Shown here piece by piece: positions 34,223-46,850 of a DNA stretch of 64,000 nucleotides. Within the stretch, counting starts at the first letter, position 1, and every line of letters begins with the position of its first letter. The DNA comes from Hydractinia symbiolongicarpus (lineage: Eukaryota; Cnidaria; Hydrozoa; Anthoathecata; Hydractiniidae): assembly GCF_029227915.1 (NCBI RefSeq), contig NC_079875.1, positions 8,059,001 through 8,123,000 of the forward strand, read 5' to 3'. The position numbers and the translations under genes were made by a program. The notes under the pieces were generated by a model. It did no database searches and had not been told where the DNA came from. It saw only the letters and a program-made list of their open reading frames with translations.

Positions 34223-36229
34223 ACTGTTGATCCTTTCATAATAATTTGAATTGCGTAATTGAATGTAATTATAAATAAAATTCGCCAAAAAAATGCGACA
34301 GAAAAGCACGTGTATATATGACAAGATATGAGGACTGGTGAAAATGGAAAAGAATGGTGACAATTTTGTGAACAAAAAATGGCAAGCGTTGATTCTTGCA
34401 TGAAAATGGGTACGTATGAACAGTAAGTATGGTTGTAGTTACTAAAAAAATAAGTGTAATATTCTTTTGTGCTATTCTTCATTGCTTTTATCGATCTCTG
34501 TATTTATCATTCAATAAATTATACGAAGGTTTCGTATGTATATGGTGGATTTGTGTTAGGAGTTTCCATGAGTGGTACGTAATCTTGGTGTGAAGTTCCT
34601 CTAAAGCAGAGTTTTAGTTGAAAAGAATAGCAGCAATTTTGGGACCAAAAACATAGATTCTTCCAAGAAGAACGGTACGTATAAGAAGTAAGTAAACTTG
34701 CAACGAAACATTAAATTCAAAATTCTTTGCTTTTTAATTTCTTCTAGTCTCTGTACTTTTCAATGTATTCAAAACAAAACAAAACTGACGAGTCAATGTA
34801 AAATAGCTTTGTACATGCATTAAAACGTTTTCAAATATTTTTAGGTTGAATTTGGAAAAAGGTTGGATAAAGACATCTGAGTGAAATGCTATGCAAATGC
34901 AAATGCAATAACAACCAAATAATCCTTTCACCGGAAAAGGTTAGATAAAGGCCTCGTTCAGAGTGAAATGCTAAGCAAATGCCTTTTGTAGGAAAAGAGA
35001 ACATCGTCAGTTTCATTAATTAGTTGTATTTGACGACGTTTCGGCCGTATACAGCTTCAGATAACTGATAAACAACAATACCTACAACATTACTTAATCA
35101 TGTAAGCATCCTTAAAAAGAGCTGCGTAGTTTGTTTATAACAATTTAGGCTATAATGAATTACAAACCTTTAAGACTTCAATTCAAATGAAATAAAATAA
35201 TTATCACACACAGAAACAACTGCAAAAAAATACACAGTCTTTTCTTAACAAATTTACAAACATGACTTCAATTTTAGTCAAATGCAATAATTATTACATA
35301 AATAAAATTCTAACCAACATTGCAATGACCTACACAATTTTTTTTCGTCAGACTACAGTCCTAACAATATACAAATATTTACAACTGTAACTTAAGTTAA
35401 ATGTTAAAGTGGCCACAGTGTATTGTAAGTAATCCTGAAATACATACACAGCTTATTCATTACACCACATGCAATAACAAATACATATCTTTATGACGTC
35501 AATGTAAATGAATAAAGCAGTATTAGACTAAATAAATATTGTAAATCAATCTTGAAAGACTAACAATTTACAAACAGTTAGGACTTAAGTTATACTGAAA
35601 TGCCATAATTATCACACGAATAGAATATTGTAAACCAATCTTAAAAAAAGGACTACAAAGTTTGTTCGTATATAACAAATTACAAAGAGTTCAATTTTAT
35701 TGAAATGCAATAACTATCACACGAAAAGAATGTTCTAACCAAACGTGGAAATACATGCATAGTTTGGTCGCAACAATTTATGCTACAACAAAGTACGGAC
35801 CTAAAAGACTTAAATTTAAGTGAAATTATTATTAGCCGAAAAGGATATTCTAACCAATATTGAAAATTGAGGTGAAACGAATAGTCGTCAAACAAAACAC
35901 TTATTCCGTACAAACGTGATAAGACTGATACGTTCGTCCATAATAAATAGAAATGTGTAACACCTCATTTCAAATTAAATGCAACAATGGTCCATACGAA
36001 ACACTGCATGCTATTAACGAATGCAAAAAAATTAATACTTCAAACAATTACAACCTGTATTGACCATTGAATGTCATCAAACATTTACAAGTTGCTACAC
36101 GAAATGCAAAAGTTTAAGTAAACATTAAATGTCTAAGACTTGGTACTCTAGAAAATAAAGTTATAGCTAAATACAGTTAATATATGTTATTATACGACCC
36201 TATTTCTAAAACATCTCTCTTGTCAGTTA

Positions 36230-36850
36230 CTCTTTTCGCGCATTAATGTTTGCACGTTCCCTATTTCGTTTCGATACACATTTCTTTCGCTCTCTACCGT
36301 TGTTTTCTGGCACTTCCAACATACTTAATTCCAATTCCTTGTTCTTAATTTCCCAAGTCCTCCTTTATTATTTCCTTTACCAATCTCCTTTTATTTGATG
36401 TTACTACTTGTTGCAACAGCATAAGTTTCCTTTTTCCAATCCTGTGTTGCATTGTTCAGTAACACGCCTCCATTAATATTCCATAATTTGCGTACTTTTC
36501 TGTATCCATAGTGCACGTTTTCAAATGTTTTCTTTAGTTATTTCGTACTAAAGTCACCCTTTTTCATTGAAACACGCTCCTAAGTACTTGTATTCTGCTT
36601 TTTAATTTTTCCATTCCTTTCTTCTTTATAGTCTCATCTATTTATTGTCCCCGCCTTAGCTATCGTTGAATTTTTCATGCACGTATTATATCATCTACAA
36701 ATATCCTGTTTGTTTTTTCAGTCGATATAACACAAAATTTTGGCCTGCCCTTTTTTCTGTGACAATGTTTCCCAGTATAACATTATATGTACGAATGCAT
36801 TTACTATCACTTAGGCCATCTGGTTCATCTGTATAATCATCATACTATCT
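36230..36850 (-). pseudogene. Remnant of the old antisense LINE, unit 3 copy
   Basis: Minus strand. A frame near 36700-36730 reads NRIFVDDI, fitting the reverse transcriptase catalytic xxDD box that unit 1 lacks. Near 36230-36360 another reads ELELSMLEVPENNGRERKK. Stops and deletions are frequent. Together with 20760-21720 it shows that a LINE sat in the ancestral unit before duplication. Confidence 0.4.
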
Positions 36851-37129
36851 GATTCCCTTGCTCTGTCTCTTTCCCTATTTTAAAACTTTAATACACTTCC
36901 TTTATCTCCGCTAAACTCATGAAAAATCACTGAAAGTTGAATTAAAGTAGATATCACTGAACACTAAATATCCCTTACACTAAAAGCCCCAACACTGCCC
37001 CCCTCCCCTGGCAATAAAAGCCCTAAAACCCAGACACTGTATAATTGCGACACCATACCATAACCACAAACTCCACGATTTTCTACGAAAACCTTACCAT
37101 TGTACAAAAACTCTTCACTCTCCGTAAAG

Positions 37130-37890
37130 ACAAGTCCCCAACACTCCATCACAGCTCCAATACTTCATAAACCGCACAAGTTCACAACAATGCCAACTCT
37201 CCGCAACAATCCCAACTCTCCATAACAACTTTAACTCTGCAACAATCCCAACTCTCCCCAACAATCCCAACTCTACGCAACAATCCCAACTCTCCGCAAC
37301 AATCTCAACTCTCCGTAACAACCCTAACTCTTCACAACAACCTTAACTCTTCACAACAATCCAAACTCTCCGCGATAATCCAAACTCTCCGCACCAATTC
37401 CAACTCTCCACAACAATCCCAACTCTCTGCAACAATCCCAACTCTCCATAACAACCCTAACTCTCCGCAGCAATCTTAACTCTCCGTAACAATCCTAACT
37501 CATCACAACAACCCTAATTCTCTGTAACAATCCCACTCTCTGTAACAATCCCATCTCGCCCGAACAACCCAAACTCTCCCGAACAACTGCACCTCTCCAA
37601 AACAACCCCGACTCTTCATAACAAATCCAACTCAACCAAAATAACCCCAACACTTAGTAACCCCAACACTCCCTATCAACTCTCCATAACAACACCAACT
37701 GGCCATAACAACCCGAACACTCCCTAATAACCCTACACTTTATAACACTCCATAAAAAAAGCCGGACACTACAAAACAACTCAACACTCCATCACAGCCC
37801 CAAATCTCCATAACAACCCTAACTTTCCATAATAACCCAACACTCCATAAAAATCCCAACATTCCATAACAATCCCGTAACTCCGTAACG
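37130..37890. repeat. ACTCTCC-type array, unit 3
   Basis: About 760 bp of CAACAATCCCAACTCTCCG-type repeats, more regular than in units 1 and 2, ending CGTAACGCCAAGAGTTTGTC as the other arrays do. Confidence 0.85.
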
Positions 37891-37954
37891 CCAAGAGTTT
37901 GTCAAAATGCAATCACTCTATTAAATTTGTAACACTATCAAGACCGTAACAACT

Positions 37955-38480
37955 CATCATTTTACTCTATTTTACTTCGATCTTCATTATTTTACTTCCA
38001 TCTCCGTTATTTTACTTTGATCTCCATTATTTTACTGTGATCTCCACTATTTTACTTCGATCTCCATTATTTTACTTCGATCTCCATTATTTTACTTCGT
38101 TCTCCGTTATTTTACTTCGATCTTCATTATTTTACTTCGATCTCCATTATTTTACTTCCTTCTTCATTATTTTACTTCGATCTCCATTATTTTACTTCCT
38201 TCTCCGTTATTTTACTTCGTTCTCCGTTATTTTACTTCGTTCTCCGTTATTTTACTTCGTTCTCCGTTATTTTACTACGTTCTCCATTGTTTTATTTCGT
38301 TCTACGTTATTTACCTCCTTCTTCATTATTTTAATTCGCTTTCCGTTATTTACCTCCTTCTTCATTATTTTAATTCGCTCTCCATTATTTTACTTCGTTC
38401 TCCATTATTTTAATTCGTTCTCCATTATTTTAACTCGTTCTCCTTTGTTTCAATTCGTTCTCCATCATTTTACTTCTCTC
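37955..38480. repeat. 20-bp TTCTCC array, unit 3, about 26 copies
   Basis: Shorter array of TTCTCCGTTATTTTACTTCG variants with a higher share of GATCTCC. The 179-residue plus-strand frame over it (repeated FYFDLHYFTSF-like residues) is a by-product: 20 bp is not a multiple of three, so 60 bp gives a 20-residue repeat. Confidence 0.85.
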
Positions 38481-39460
38481 TCTATGATAACGTTCTTCTT
38501 TTTATTGATGTTGGTGTGTGGTATTACTGTTATTCGTGTCGTTCGTTTAGAATATTGTCTGTCTTGTTTTATGTGAGGGTGGGATTGAGCAACTGTCAGT
38601 AACGTGTTTGTTTGTGTCGTGTAAATGTTGTCGCAGGGTGACAAAAAAGAAATATTTCATAATTCTAATATTAAACCGCACACTTGAAAATTCAGATTCT
38701 CAAAAAAATTGTAACCAACAAAAAATCTTTAGGAACTGATTGTTTTTTGTTGTTGCTCGGGTGGCGAACTGCAAAATCCGATGACTGGCCTTCTCGTGGC
38801 GCAGTTTGTTAAGCAAAGTCAATTTCTATTTGTTCTTTTTTTATTCTTTGTTGTTCTTATAATTACGTTACTTTTTGTAATTGACTTTGTGAACCAACAG
38901 TCACGGTAATACGCTACTTAACCCTATTTATGCAGGGATCTTTTCGTATTAAATATCCTGGATGGGGATAGCGTGACTTAAACGCCTCAAACAACTTAAG
39001 AAGGGGTTTGATAATTATCAGAAAAATAGCATAGTATTGGAAAAATGTTTCTAATGTTCACAATTTTTGCTATGACGTCAAACACTTGTTAGCCAGTATA
39101 GAAGAATCTGGACTACGTTTAGTATTAAAATTGCCATAGGTGTTTCCATGAAAAGTTGCCAATTAGAAAGTTTTTACAATTATCCAAGATTTGCCCTTTA
39201 GAGTTTAGGAGTTATAATAAAAAGTGGTTTGTTGGTAGATTTCTCCCTCCCAGTATAAATAGAGTTAATACACGCATCGTCAAAATTATTGAAATGGTTG
39301 AAATTGTTGCAATTGTGCTGATTCTGTTGTTATCAAACCAATCGCATAAACATTTATACCTAAAATTTTGTATTACATATTTCCCGTATCGGCATTTTGT
39401 GCCTATCAGCACGAAGTAATTAAAATACTCCTCAGGATCCTGAATTAAATTTTGTTGGGG
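38481..39460. other. Unique flank after the macrosatellite
   Basis: The repeat structure stops near 38480. No resemblance to the left flank before 15130 was seen, so no target duplication of the whole structure is evident. No gene was recognised. A plus-strand frame at 39156-39419 has no family motif. Confidence 0.45.
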
Positions 39461-39468
39461 GAAGGTAT

Positions 39469-39629
39469 TTAGAACACATAGATTACTGCTCTCATCAAAT
39501 AGACTAGTCGTTGAGCAGTAGAAAAATCTGCAGGCTCGCCCGCTAGCAAATTATTTACTGTTTGAACTACCTGGAAGGAAGCTGCAGCAGGCATGTAAGT
39601 GTATTCTTCACCCGTAGAAAAATCCATTC
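39469..39629 (-). other. Exon-like open frame of doubtful status
   Basis: Minus strand. After a plausible acceptor (TTTTTAAACAG) an open frame reads MDFSTGEEYTYMPAAASFQ and on to a TAA at 39469-39471, 53 residues with good amino-acid composition. However, the sequence contains two copies of a C(C/A)GTAGAAAAATC motif and an ACTAGTCG motif also seen at 92-118, so it may be repeat sequence that happens to be open. No family recognised. Confidence 0.25.
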
Positions 39630-39938
39630 CTGTTTAAAAATGTTACACATTTCCTTCAAGAACTGCTGTCTTGGTATTCTAAAGAGCTGCCTAAAACATC
39701 GAAGCTGAAACCCTGAAATTAAAGACCGATAAATTACTTCACTCTTACGCTTCTTTTGAGAGGATCACAAAACACGGAGCAATCTGTAAGCAAAAACAAT
39801 ACAAAAACTTAAACAACATTAAACCTCAGCTAACATTTTGTGTTGCTTAAAAAAACGCACGCTTGAGCCACATTTAACAAAATATTGCTTATAAGTAGAA
39901 AAAGCGTGTGAACTTAAATCATCCGCAACATGATATAC

Positions 39939-40026
39939 AACCTCATTCCCAGGGTATTTTGCCTTGTTGATGAAGTTTACTCTGTAATAACGACTCAGGG
40001 GCCACAAGACCCTGGGGACCAGGTTG
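39939..40026 (+). mobile_element. Short MITE with AACCTnnTnCCCAGGGT ends, copy 1
   Basis: Starts ACAACCTCATTCCCAGGGT and ends ACCCTGGGGACCAGGTT, giving imperfect terminal inverted repeats. The interior has GATGAAGTTTACTCTGTAAT and CGACTCAGGGGCCACAAG. The same sequence in the same orientation is found at 44275-44370. Similar AACCTCGTTCCCAGGG termini are common in invertebrate MITEs; the superfamily is not certain. Confidence 0.7.
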
Positions 40027-40850
40027 CTTGATATACGCAATCAATTCGGTATGTTGCAACTATTTTATGACCGATTTTGAAAATTAAAAGGAAGTATAAG
40101 ACAGCGGCTATTAAAAATATAAAAACTTCTCGCATTTATAATTTGTAGCTTGATGATTTCGTGCGTAGTTTGGTTAAAAAAAACTAGTTGATTAGCCTTA
40201 CGTAGTTGAAACAAAATTGAAACATTTCAACAAAAAATAGGCCGGTAGTAAAGTTTTAGTAGATTTTTTGTCATCTTAAAAATAGTCGGTGAAGATTGTA
40301 GCCACCAAAAATCAAGATTGTCACATTTACCTTTTTTTTCTCTGATAAGGTATTCCTTAGCAAATGGAAAGATCGTTATTTCGTTATTATATAGTAAGAT
40401 CGTTATTTCGTGTACTTTAAGCCCGGCATTCGTCGTGACAGAAAGGGGATATGAACATTATCAATATAGACAAGCCGGCGGTATACACCGGCATCTCAAT
40501 TTCCCTTGCATGGCATGTTTTACCCGTAGTGGTGGTAAAGACACTTGCTAAACATACCAACGTTGTGGATCAAACTACGAACTTTGTGATTAAAACGAAC
40601 ACCATAACTACTAGGAAATGCGCCACTACACTACAGTGATAAAGTCTCTTCGTCGTTAAACATCAGGTCAAGTGCTTAAGTGCGGTAAAACTGCGATGCG
40701 CGACCAGTTGGAGCGCTGTAGTACATAAATCCAGTGAAATGATTTAGAGGTAATATATTTTCTAAACTTTACCGCAACTTTTGCGGTTAGCAGAAATTAG
40801 AGCATAGGTTGCAACCTGTTGTTAGCCCGTCATAACCCCGTTAAAAACAA

Positions 40851-41420
40851 TCAAACAGCTTTGTGGTAAGTTGAGCAGTTATCAGTAGTAAACCATTGCG
40901 CACATCTATATACACTGCTTACATTAGTTCGCCACATTAGGCATAATACCCCTTTCAAGAAGATTTTATCACTATCGGTGCGAAGGACACAGATCGTTAC
41001 CACGTCCACTTTAAACACATTCACTTTTTGGACAGAGGTAGCTAATAGCATGCTAGCTACATCCACAGTTGCAGCTTAGTTTAATAAAATCTGAATGGTG
41101 AAGATAACACAAAGAAATAATGTTGGCTGGGATAAACAACTCTCATCTAGCAACTTCGCTAGTAGCCAAAACCTTCAATTTGGTTTGTTCAAAAGTAGTT
41201 ATAATACAAGTCCTAACTTGTAGCGCTTCAGTACACTTTTCCGCAATTGTAGTTAAATAAAAAGAATTTTAAAAATTTAGCGTGCAACTGGTAAACTGCG
41301 TCGCACATCCGTATAGGCATAATACCCTTTTTAAAAATTTTATCGCAACCTCGGTTTAAATAAAAACAACAAGGAAACAGCCCGTTGTTACCCTGTCCAA
41401 CTGAAAGAATCAAGTTTATT
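40851..41420 (-). repeat. Dispersed repeat, two copies (TGTGCGAC / GGCATAATACCCCTTT family)
   Basis: GGCATAATACCCCTTTCAAG then TTTTATC and ATCGGTGCGAAGG (about 40935-40985) corresponds to GGCATAATACCCTTTTTAAA then TTTTATCGCAACCTCGG (41316-41360). Another copy is at about 55150-55260. Read on the minus strand, the copies give similar peptide strings (CDKIFKKGIMPIRMCD, SKVFFIKGIKPTWMCD), which shows common descent but not necessarily coding. The 190-residue minus-strand frame at 41228-41800 includes one copy. Confidence 0.55.
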
Positions 41421-42150
41421 TTGTGGAATATTTTTTTTATGATGGCAATAAAAGCTGTAAAATTGGTTTGTTTAAGACTGATACATAGAAAACGTGATGA
41501 TATATTCATTATAAACATTACATAGCGAAAATAAACATTCTTATATGTAGAAGACAAAATGGGTAAAAGGAGACATAAAAACCTCACACCACTTCCAAAC
41601 AAAATTACCGTAATCGCATGTTTCTGTTTTGTTTTCGGGTTCCGCTGTGGTTCTAAAATTGAGCTGCGTGCAACCAAAACAAAGTCTGTAAAAAACGGCA
41701 TCTGCGGAGATTTTTCAAAATGAAGCTGTGTCACAGCTTTTTTAAACACAATATGGCTATTATTCCTGTCCATTATAATTCGCAATTCGTGTGTCCGCAC
41801 GACTTTTTCTGGCGTACAGAGAGACTAAATACGTGTATTAAAATATAGAGACCAATAAAAAGCGGGGAAGGCAGTTATGTTTCTCAACGGGGCTACTAAT
41901 AGTCTGTCTGTCTCTCATGCAAAATGGTACCGCAAGTAGCAAGACGCGCGCAATGCTATATAAAAAGGACAGTAAATCCGTGGACGGACAGAAATACTGG
42001 TATTATTATGTATTGAATTATGTAATATTAAGTGTATTGAAATAAATTGTCAACAATTATATAGAATGTTTCCAATGACTCGATTCTTAAAAAACAATAT
42101 AACAATACAGATCTATTACGTGAAGTGCAGTCCGAAAACCCTGGGAGTAC

Positions 42151-42189
42151 ACTCCACCCCATCCACCCCATCCACCCCATCCACCCCAT
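42151..42189. repeat. 10-bp tandem repeat CCACCCCATC, about 4 copies
   Basis: Four near-perfect decamers in an AT-rich surround, reading GVDGVDGVD on the minus strand. Confidence 0.9.
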
Positions 42190-44274
42190 TAAACCTGAAC
42201 AGAGTTAAGTAAAATGATTTTAATACAATAGAATTCGTTGATTCATTTACCATGTGCACCTGAAGAGTTTTCATTATTTCGACGTATTCTTGATAACGTT
42301 TAAATCCTAGCATGGCAAGCATTTTAAAGAATTCCCATTATAATGTTACAAACCGGTCAGGCGACTATACTACAGAGTTGCCAGAAAGAACTGGGCGGAG
42401 GACTAAGCAACCACCAATCACATCTTTTCATGGTGGAGCTTAACTTTTTCCTAGGGCTTTTTTTTGTTTGTGACCATCTTGGACAGCGAGATCTCTGTGG
42501 GCGAGATCGTGCTCGCCGTAATGTCTTGCCATAAAAATTACAAGTCACCACCGTCACTCGAAAAAAAATATATTTTCAGCGTAACAACTCTATGTAAAAA
42601 TACTGGCGTTACTTTGCACACGTTTCCCCCACAATATTGAGAAAATTAGGAAAGTAAGTTGATAGATTTGCAGGGATTTTAATGTTAAGAATTTGTCTTT
42701 AATTAGGTCCTTTTTGCTAATCAAATAAAAATCAATAAAAATTTGCATTAAAGTCAAACGGTCCCAACACTTTTTGATAAACATGGGCAACAAAATAATT
42801 TTCATTTACAGGAAGTTTTGTCAACCAAATATGCGAAGAAAGTTTGTGGAATGTTAGAGCTAAAGGTTGCACAACAGTGTGGAAAAGATGTTTTAAAAAA
42901 ATAAAAAGAAATGATCAAAAACGTTTGGATTCAGCCGTAACAGGTTTTCCCGTGAAGTTTTTTTTGAGCTACTTTTTGTGAAAGTATAAAGAGTGGGCCT
43001 GACTCAATAGTTTTTTCAGAAAATCTACGTTATAGTTAACAAGCATTCGGGATTGCTGTTTATTCATGTAGCTTGCTGCAAAGTCGAAATGAATCTAATA
43101 CTTATTTTAAAGATTACTACAAACTGCTAAATTTTACACTTTTGAATCAACGGTAGCCATTTATATTATCTTGGAATTCAGAATTTTATCAGATTGTTTT
43201 ACCATAACTATAGGTGCCTTTTTTGTGGTCAACGTCGAAATTCTAAGTAGAATTTTATAAGTGGACACAAATTGCAACGTCCTGTTATGCCCAGAGCATA
43301 GCGCATGCGCTTATACCCCGTCAAAACAATAACAAATAACAGTCTTGGGTGAGGGAGATTCTTCTTAAATAATCTGAAATTATCAGATTATTTAGTCGGT
43401 TGAACGTATGAACATGACACTTCCAGGCCACCCCTTGATTGATTTTTGCGAAGATAAATTTGCGGGGATTTTTCAATTTAAATAAAGTCTGTTACCGCAG
43501 CGAAAATGTGACAGCAGATTCGAGAAAATAATTCTTGGCTAAAAACTTTAAAATGTTATAAATAAAAGGAAAAAGGTCAATTTGCGAATTTTTTTGAATT
43601 TTGGGAAGATAATCAACAATCAAGGTACGTGGTCATTTTTAAAATGAGAAAGTCCTACTTTTAGACAAGCCTATGAGTATAGCCTATGAGTACATCAGCG
43701 AGAGCAATGTGACAACTGTCACGGAGAAAAAGGTTCCAGAGAGGCAAAGGCTCTAATTGACTATTTTATTGGGTATTCATTACAAAATTTCCAAGCCTAT
43801 AGGGGATGGTTTAGAGGGATGTGCCTACGCAATAACTTGATTCGTAGGCGTATCCCAAGTGTTGATCAAGGCGTTTCAAAGAATGTAGTGTAGAGACTCA
43901 AGGGTTTTCTTCAGAAAATTCAAGGTCTTGTGAAGAGAGGTTTAAGGCTGTCAAGATAAAGACAACAGGACATAAACGTCTTCGCTTTACTGTTCCTGTA
44001 ACAGCAGCAAATTCTGGATAGATACAGTAATTACAAAATAAATCAATGTGGATACAGTAATTGCACTGATGATGTTCTATACTCCCCCTTACATGAAATC
44101 ATTCAAGAACGTAAAATAACTGATGAAGTTAACATGAACATAACATGAAGTAATGCAATTATTTTGTTTCCGCCTTAAATTCAGAGGTGGAGGCAATTGG
44201 TGCTGATTTTGAAGGATACTGGTTACCCGGCACTGCTTACGTTTTTGGTGAGTAAAAGAACAGATGTTTAATCC

Positions 44275-44370
44275 AACCTCGTTTCCAGGTCATTTTGTCT
44301 TTTTGATGAAGTTTATAGCGGCACTCCGTAATAACGGCTCAGGGGCCGCAAGACCCTGGGGACTAGGTTT
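44275..44370 (+). mobile_element. Short MITE, copy 2
   Basis: Starts CAACCTCGTTTCCAGGTC and ends GACCCTGGGGACTAGGTTT, matching the copy at 39939-40026 (TTGATGAAGTTTA, CCGTAATAACGGCTCAGGGG, CCGCAAGACCCTGGGGAC). Confidence 0.7.
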
Positions 44371-45103
44371 ATGTTTAACCCTATTTTATGTTAGGCTATT
44401 TGGGCACGTCCATACTAAGGGGAGGGAAGGGGAATTCAAGTCCATAGTAGTTACATTAATTTACAATCTGAAATTAAAAAAAAATTGATGATACTTCAGC
44501 AACTGTCGGTCGATTAGTTAATTTCATTAATTAGCCACAGCCCATGTGGTTCAAAGATAATAATGTTGAGAGGAATTTCTTTGCCAATAATGAGAGATTA
44601 TATCTTTTGAACAAACAAGTCAGTTCTGTTAATTTTTTATTTTTTTTACTAAAATCTACGGTTATGTCTGTTTGGGCAATTACTTTGCTCCTTTGAAGAA
44701 ACCGCGAAGATTTAACATATCCTTAAGGCGGGAATACACGATAAAATATTTCTTGGGAAAAATTCTAAATATTTTTTTCAAACTTTTCTGTCGTAAAGTA
44801 TCCCATATTTAGAAAGAATTTGAACGTAATAAAAATTAATTTCACGTGTTGCAAAAGTTTGGCAGTTTTACTAACTAAACGGTTATATTTTTCCTGTGTT
44901 GAAACAAATATGAAAGGAAACAGACGGCTAGTAAAAATTCAAGGTCGCATCAAATGATTGTAAACAAAGCTTTTGTGTATTTCTAGTTCTGCGAGAAGAA
45001 AGTTGTGAGATGATGGAACGTGAAAAAAAATAATTTATTTTTGTTAACTTTTTGATATTTTTTAGTGCTTTTCCTAGCAGAATCGTCTTTTTCTTTTTTT
45101 TTT

Positions 45104-45145
45104 AATCTCTGGTCCTTTAAGCGGATACTTAAAGGACCAGAGATT
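45104..45145. repeat. Perfect 18-bp inverted repeat with 6-bp loop
   Basis: AATCTCTGGTCCTTTAAG (45104-45121), spacer CGGATA, then its exact reverse complement to 45145. A second short perfect hairpin, unrelated in sequence to the one at 12038. Confidence 0.9.
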
Positions 45146-46785
45146 TTGTCTGCTTTAGAAGAAATGTTACTTCGGCTGTGTAGCATAATACAACCTTATG
45201 TATACGACTTGCAAACGACGTAGTTTTTAATAAGTATACTTCAGTAAAGAAAGTCAACTTGAACTTTAATAACATGACACACCCCATGCTGTTCAATACC
45301 ATTAGTCGAGTTTTGAATGAAAAATTTTCGGACATGTTTATGACGAACTGGTAAAAAAACAAACCTTTCAGTTGACCAATTACTTGTGTCTAAATTTATG
45401 CTTAAATCATTGAAAATACCTGCATTAAAATGCAAGTCCAACAGAGAAATTGAGTGTTATTATATCATCCATAGACTTATCAACGATTGAAATAAAATAT
45501 TCATGCATGAAATGCAAGTCGTACCGGACAATGGTATAATAGTTTTTTAATTCTGTTAAGCAATGTCTGCTAGAAGCAAGGCTTCAAAGTCGTCATCTTT
45601 GATTTTCACTGATGTGATTAATACAAAAAAAGAACCACTCTGTTTCCAAGCCGTATACATAAGGTTGAGTCCTATTTTGGAATTGCCATAGGCCAAAAAA
45701 TTCAACTGGCAGAGTTTACAACTAATGCCAATGTTCAACTCATATGCAATAAACGACCAGCTAAGGGGATTTCGTTCAAATGGCAACAAAGGAAAAAAAT
45801 GACTCAACAGTAGAAATCAAGTTATTAGAAGTGGATCCAGTTATGTAGTTTAATTTTGTTAAATTTGACTATATTTTTTTGTGTGTCTTGGTGCTAGCAT
45901 GTATGACTGTCAAGTTGTTTGTTACATTTGTTTTTTTCATTTTGATTTTTTTGTGTGTAAAGTCAATCAACTTTTATATGACGTTGCATATCTAGCACAA
46001 CCAATTTTTTCACTTTTTTACCCAGTACGTCTATAACAAACAAACATACCTTTTTCCGATGATTTATTTATCCTTTATATAACGTTGGATTTTTTTGTTT
46101 TGTTTGTGTTTATGGAGGAATAGAGATATATAGAGTTTTTGTGATATTTTTGAAAAAAAAAATTATATAAAATTCCTGTGTTTTATAATTGTGTCTTCAC
46201 TTCATTTTTTACAAACATATATTCTCCAATCTGCTCATAGAACTCCTGTGTCATCGCTACGGTCTATGAACATTCTTATAGACGGTAGTGTAAGCACAGG
46301 TTTAGGTATTAGGCTAGTCTTATATGGATTTTTCGCAAATATAACTTTTTGTTAATATTTGCAAGATTTTATTCGATACCATCAGAATTACAAAATATGT
46401 CTTACCTTTTATCAAAGAAGTCTTGTGCTTAAAAACTCATTCTGCTTCAAGTATCAAGAAAGTGTGAAGTTTTTTCGGAGGGAAAACTGATTGCTTTGGC
46501 TCCGTTTCAAAACTGATCTTATCTTAGATGTCACCGCTGACTATCGTAAAAATGCAACCCCATGACGCCGATCGAAAAAATCCTTCCTAGTAACTTGCTT
46601 CTTCATAATTAATTCGCTAAAATTCTTGTGGTCTTTATTTAAGCATGCTCGAATATTTAAGAATGTGCGCATAGTTAAATTGGGCGGGGGATTTTATTTT
46701 ATATTTGTTATAGATTGTCGTATCAAGTGTATGGAAACAGTCTTTCGCAAAGACGTGATTGATGTAATGCTCATTGTTTCTTGTT

Positions 46786-46850
46786 AGCCAGTAGCTCAGT
46801 TGGTAGAGCGGGAGACATCTCCGACGTGGGTTCGAATCCCACTTGGCTCA
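46786..46850 (+). tRNA. tRNA-like sequence lacking the anticodon loop (pseudogene or SINE head)
   Basis: AGCCAG, then TAGCTCAGTTGGTAGAGC (D arm and A box), and GTGGGTTCGAATCCCAC (perfect T arm and B box), then TTGGCT pairing with AGCCAG, and A. Between the D and T arms only GGGAGACATCTCCGAC remains, about 7 nt shorter than normal: GGAGA and TCTCC pair with a 2-nt loop, so no anticodon exists. TTTT follows at about 46863. ATGCTCATTG upstream (46768) and ATGCTCAATG right after (46851) could be a target duplication. It has intact internal Pol III promoter boxes but cannot decode. Confidence 0.7.

Larger units (their letters stand above)
31975..37060. repeat. Large block of macrosatellite unit 3
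   Basis: Counterpart of 16140-22050 (see that entry for matching landmarks). It differs by a shorter 45-bp minisatellite and by extra sequence at about 35050-36230 that has repeated ATGCAATAATTATCACACGAA-type words and no recognised gene. A run of 11 G lies at 32033-32043. Confidence 0.75.
15136..38480 (+). repeat. Composite macrosatellite: three head-to-tail units with nested minisatellites
   Basis: The same ordered series recurs. Unit 1 (15136-24475): TTGG array, large block, ACTCTCC array, TTCTCC array. Unit 2 (24476-27750): TTGG array joined directly to the ACTCTCC array, then TTCTCC array, so the block is deleted. Unit 3 (27751-38480): TTGG array, LINE insertion, block, ACTCTCC array, TTCTCC array. 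The junctions into the TTGG array at 24476 and 27751 are nearly the same (CTTCGTTCCATGGTTGGTTG and CTTCGTTCCAAGGTTGGTTG), and 15132 also has TCCATGGTTGGTTG. Units 1 and 2 are almost identical over their shared parts (for example 22826-22945 against 25417-25536), so that duplication is recent. Units 1 and 3 are more diverged. Confidence 0.8.

Noticed and set aside
41228-41800. 190-residue minus-strand frame
   Set aside because: Contains a dispersed repeat copy found elsewhere and has no recognised domain; probably chance openness.
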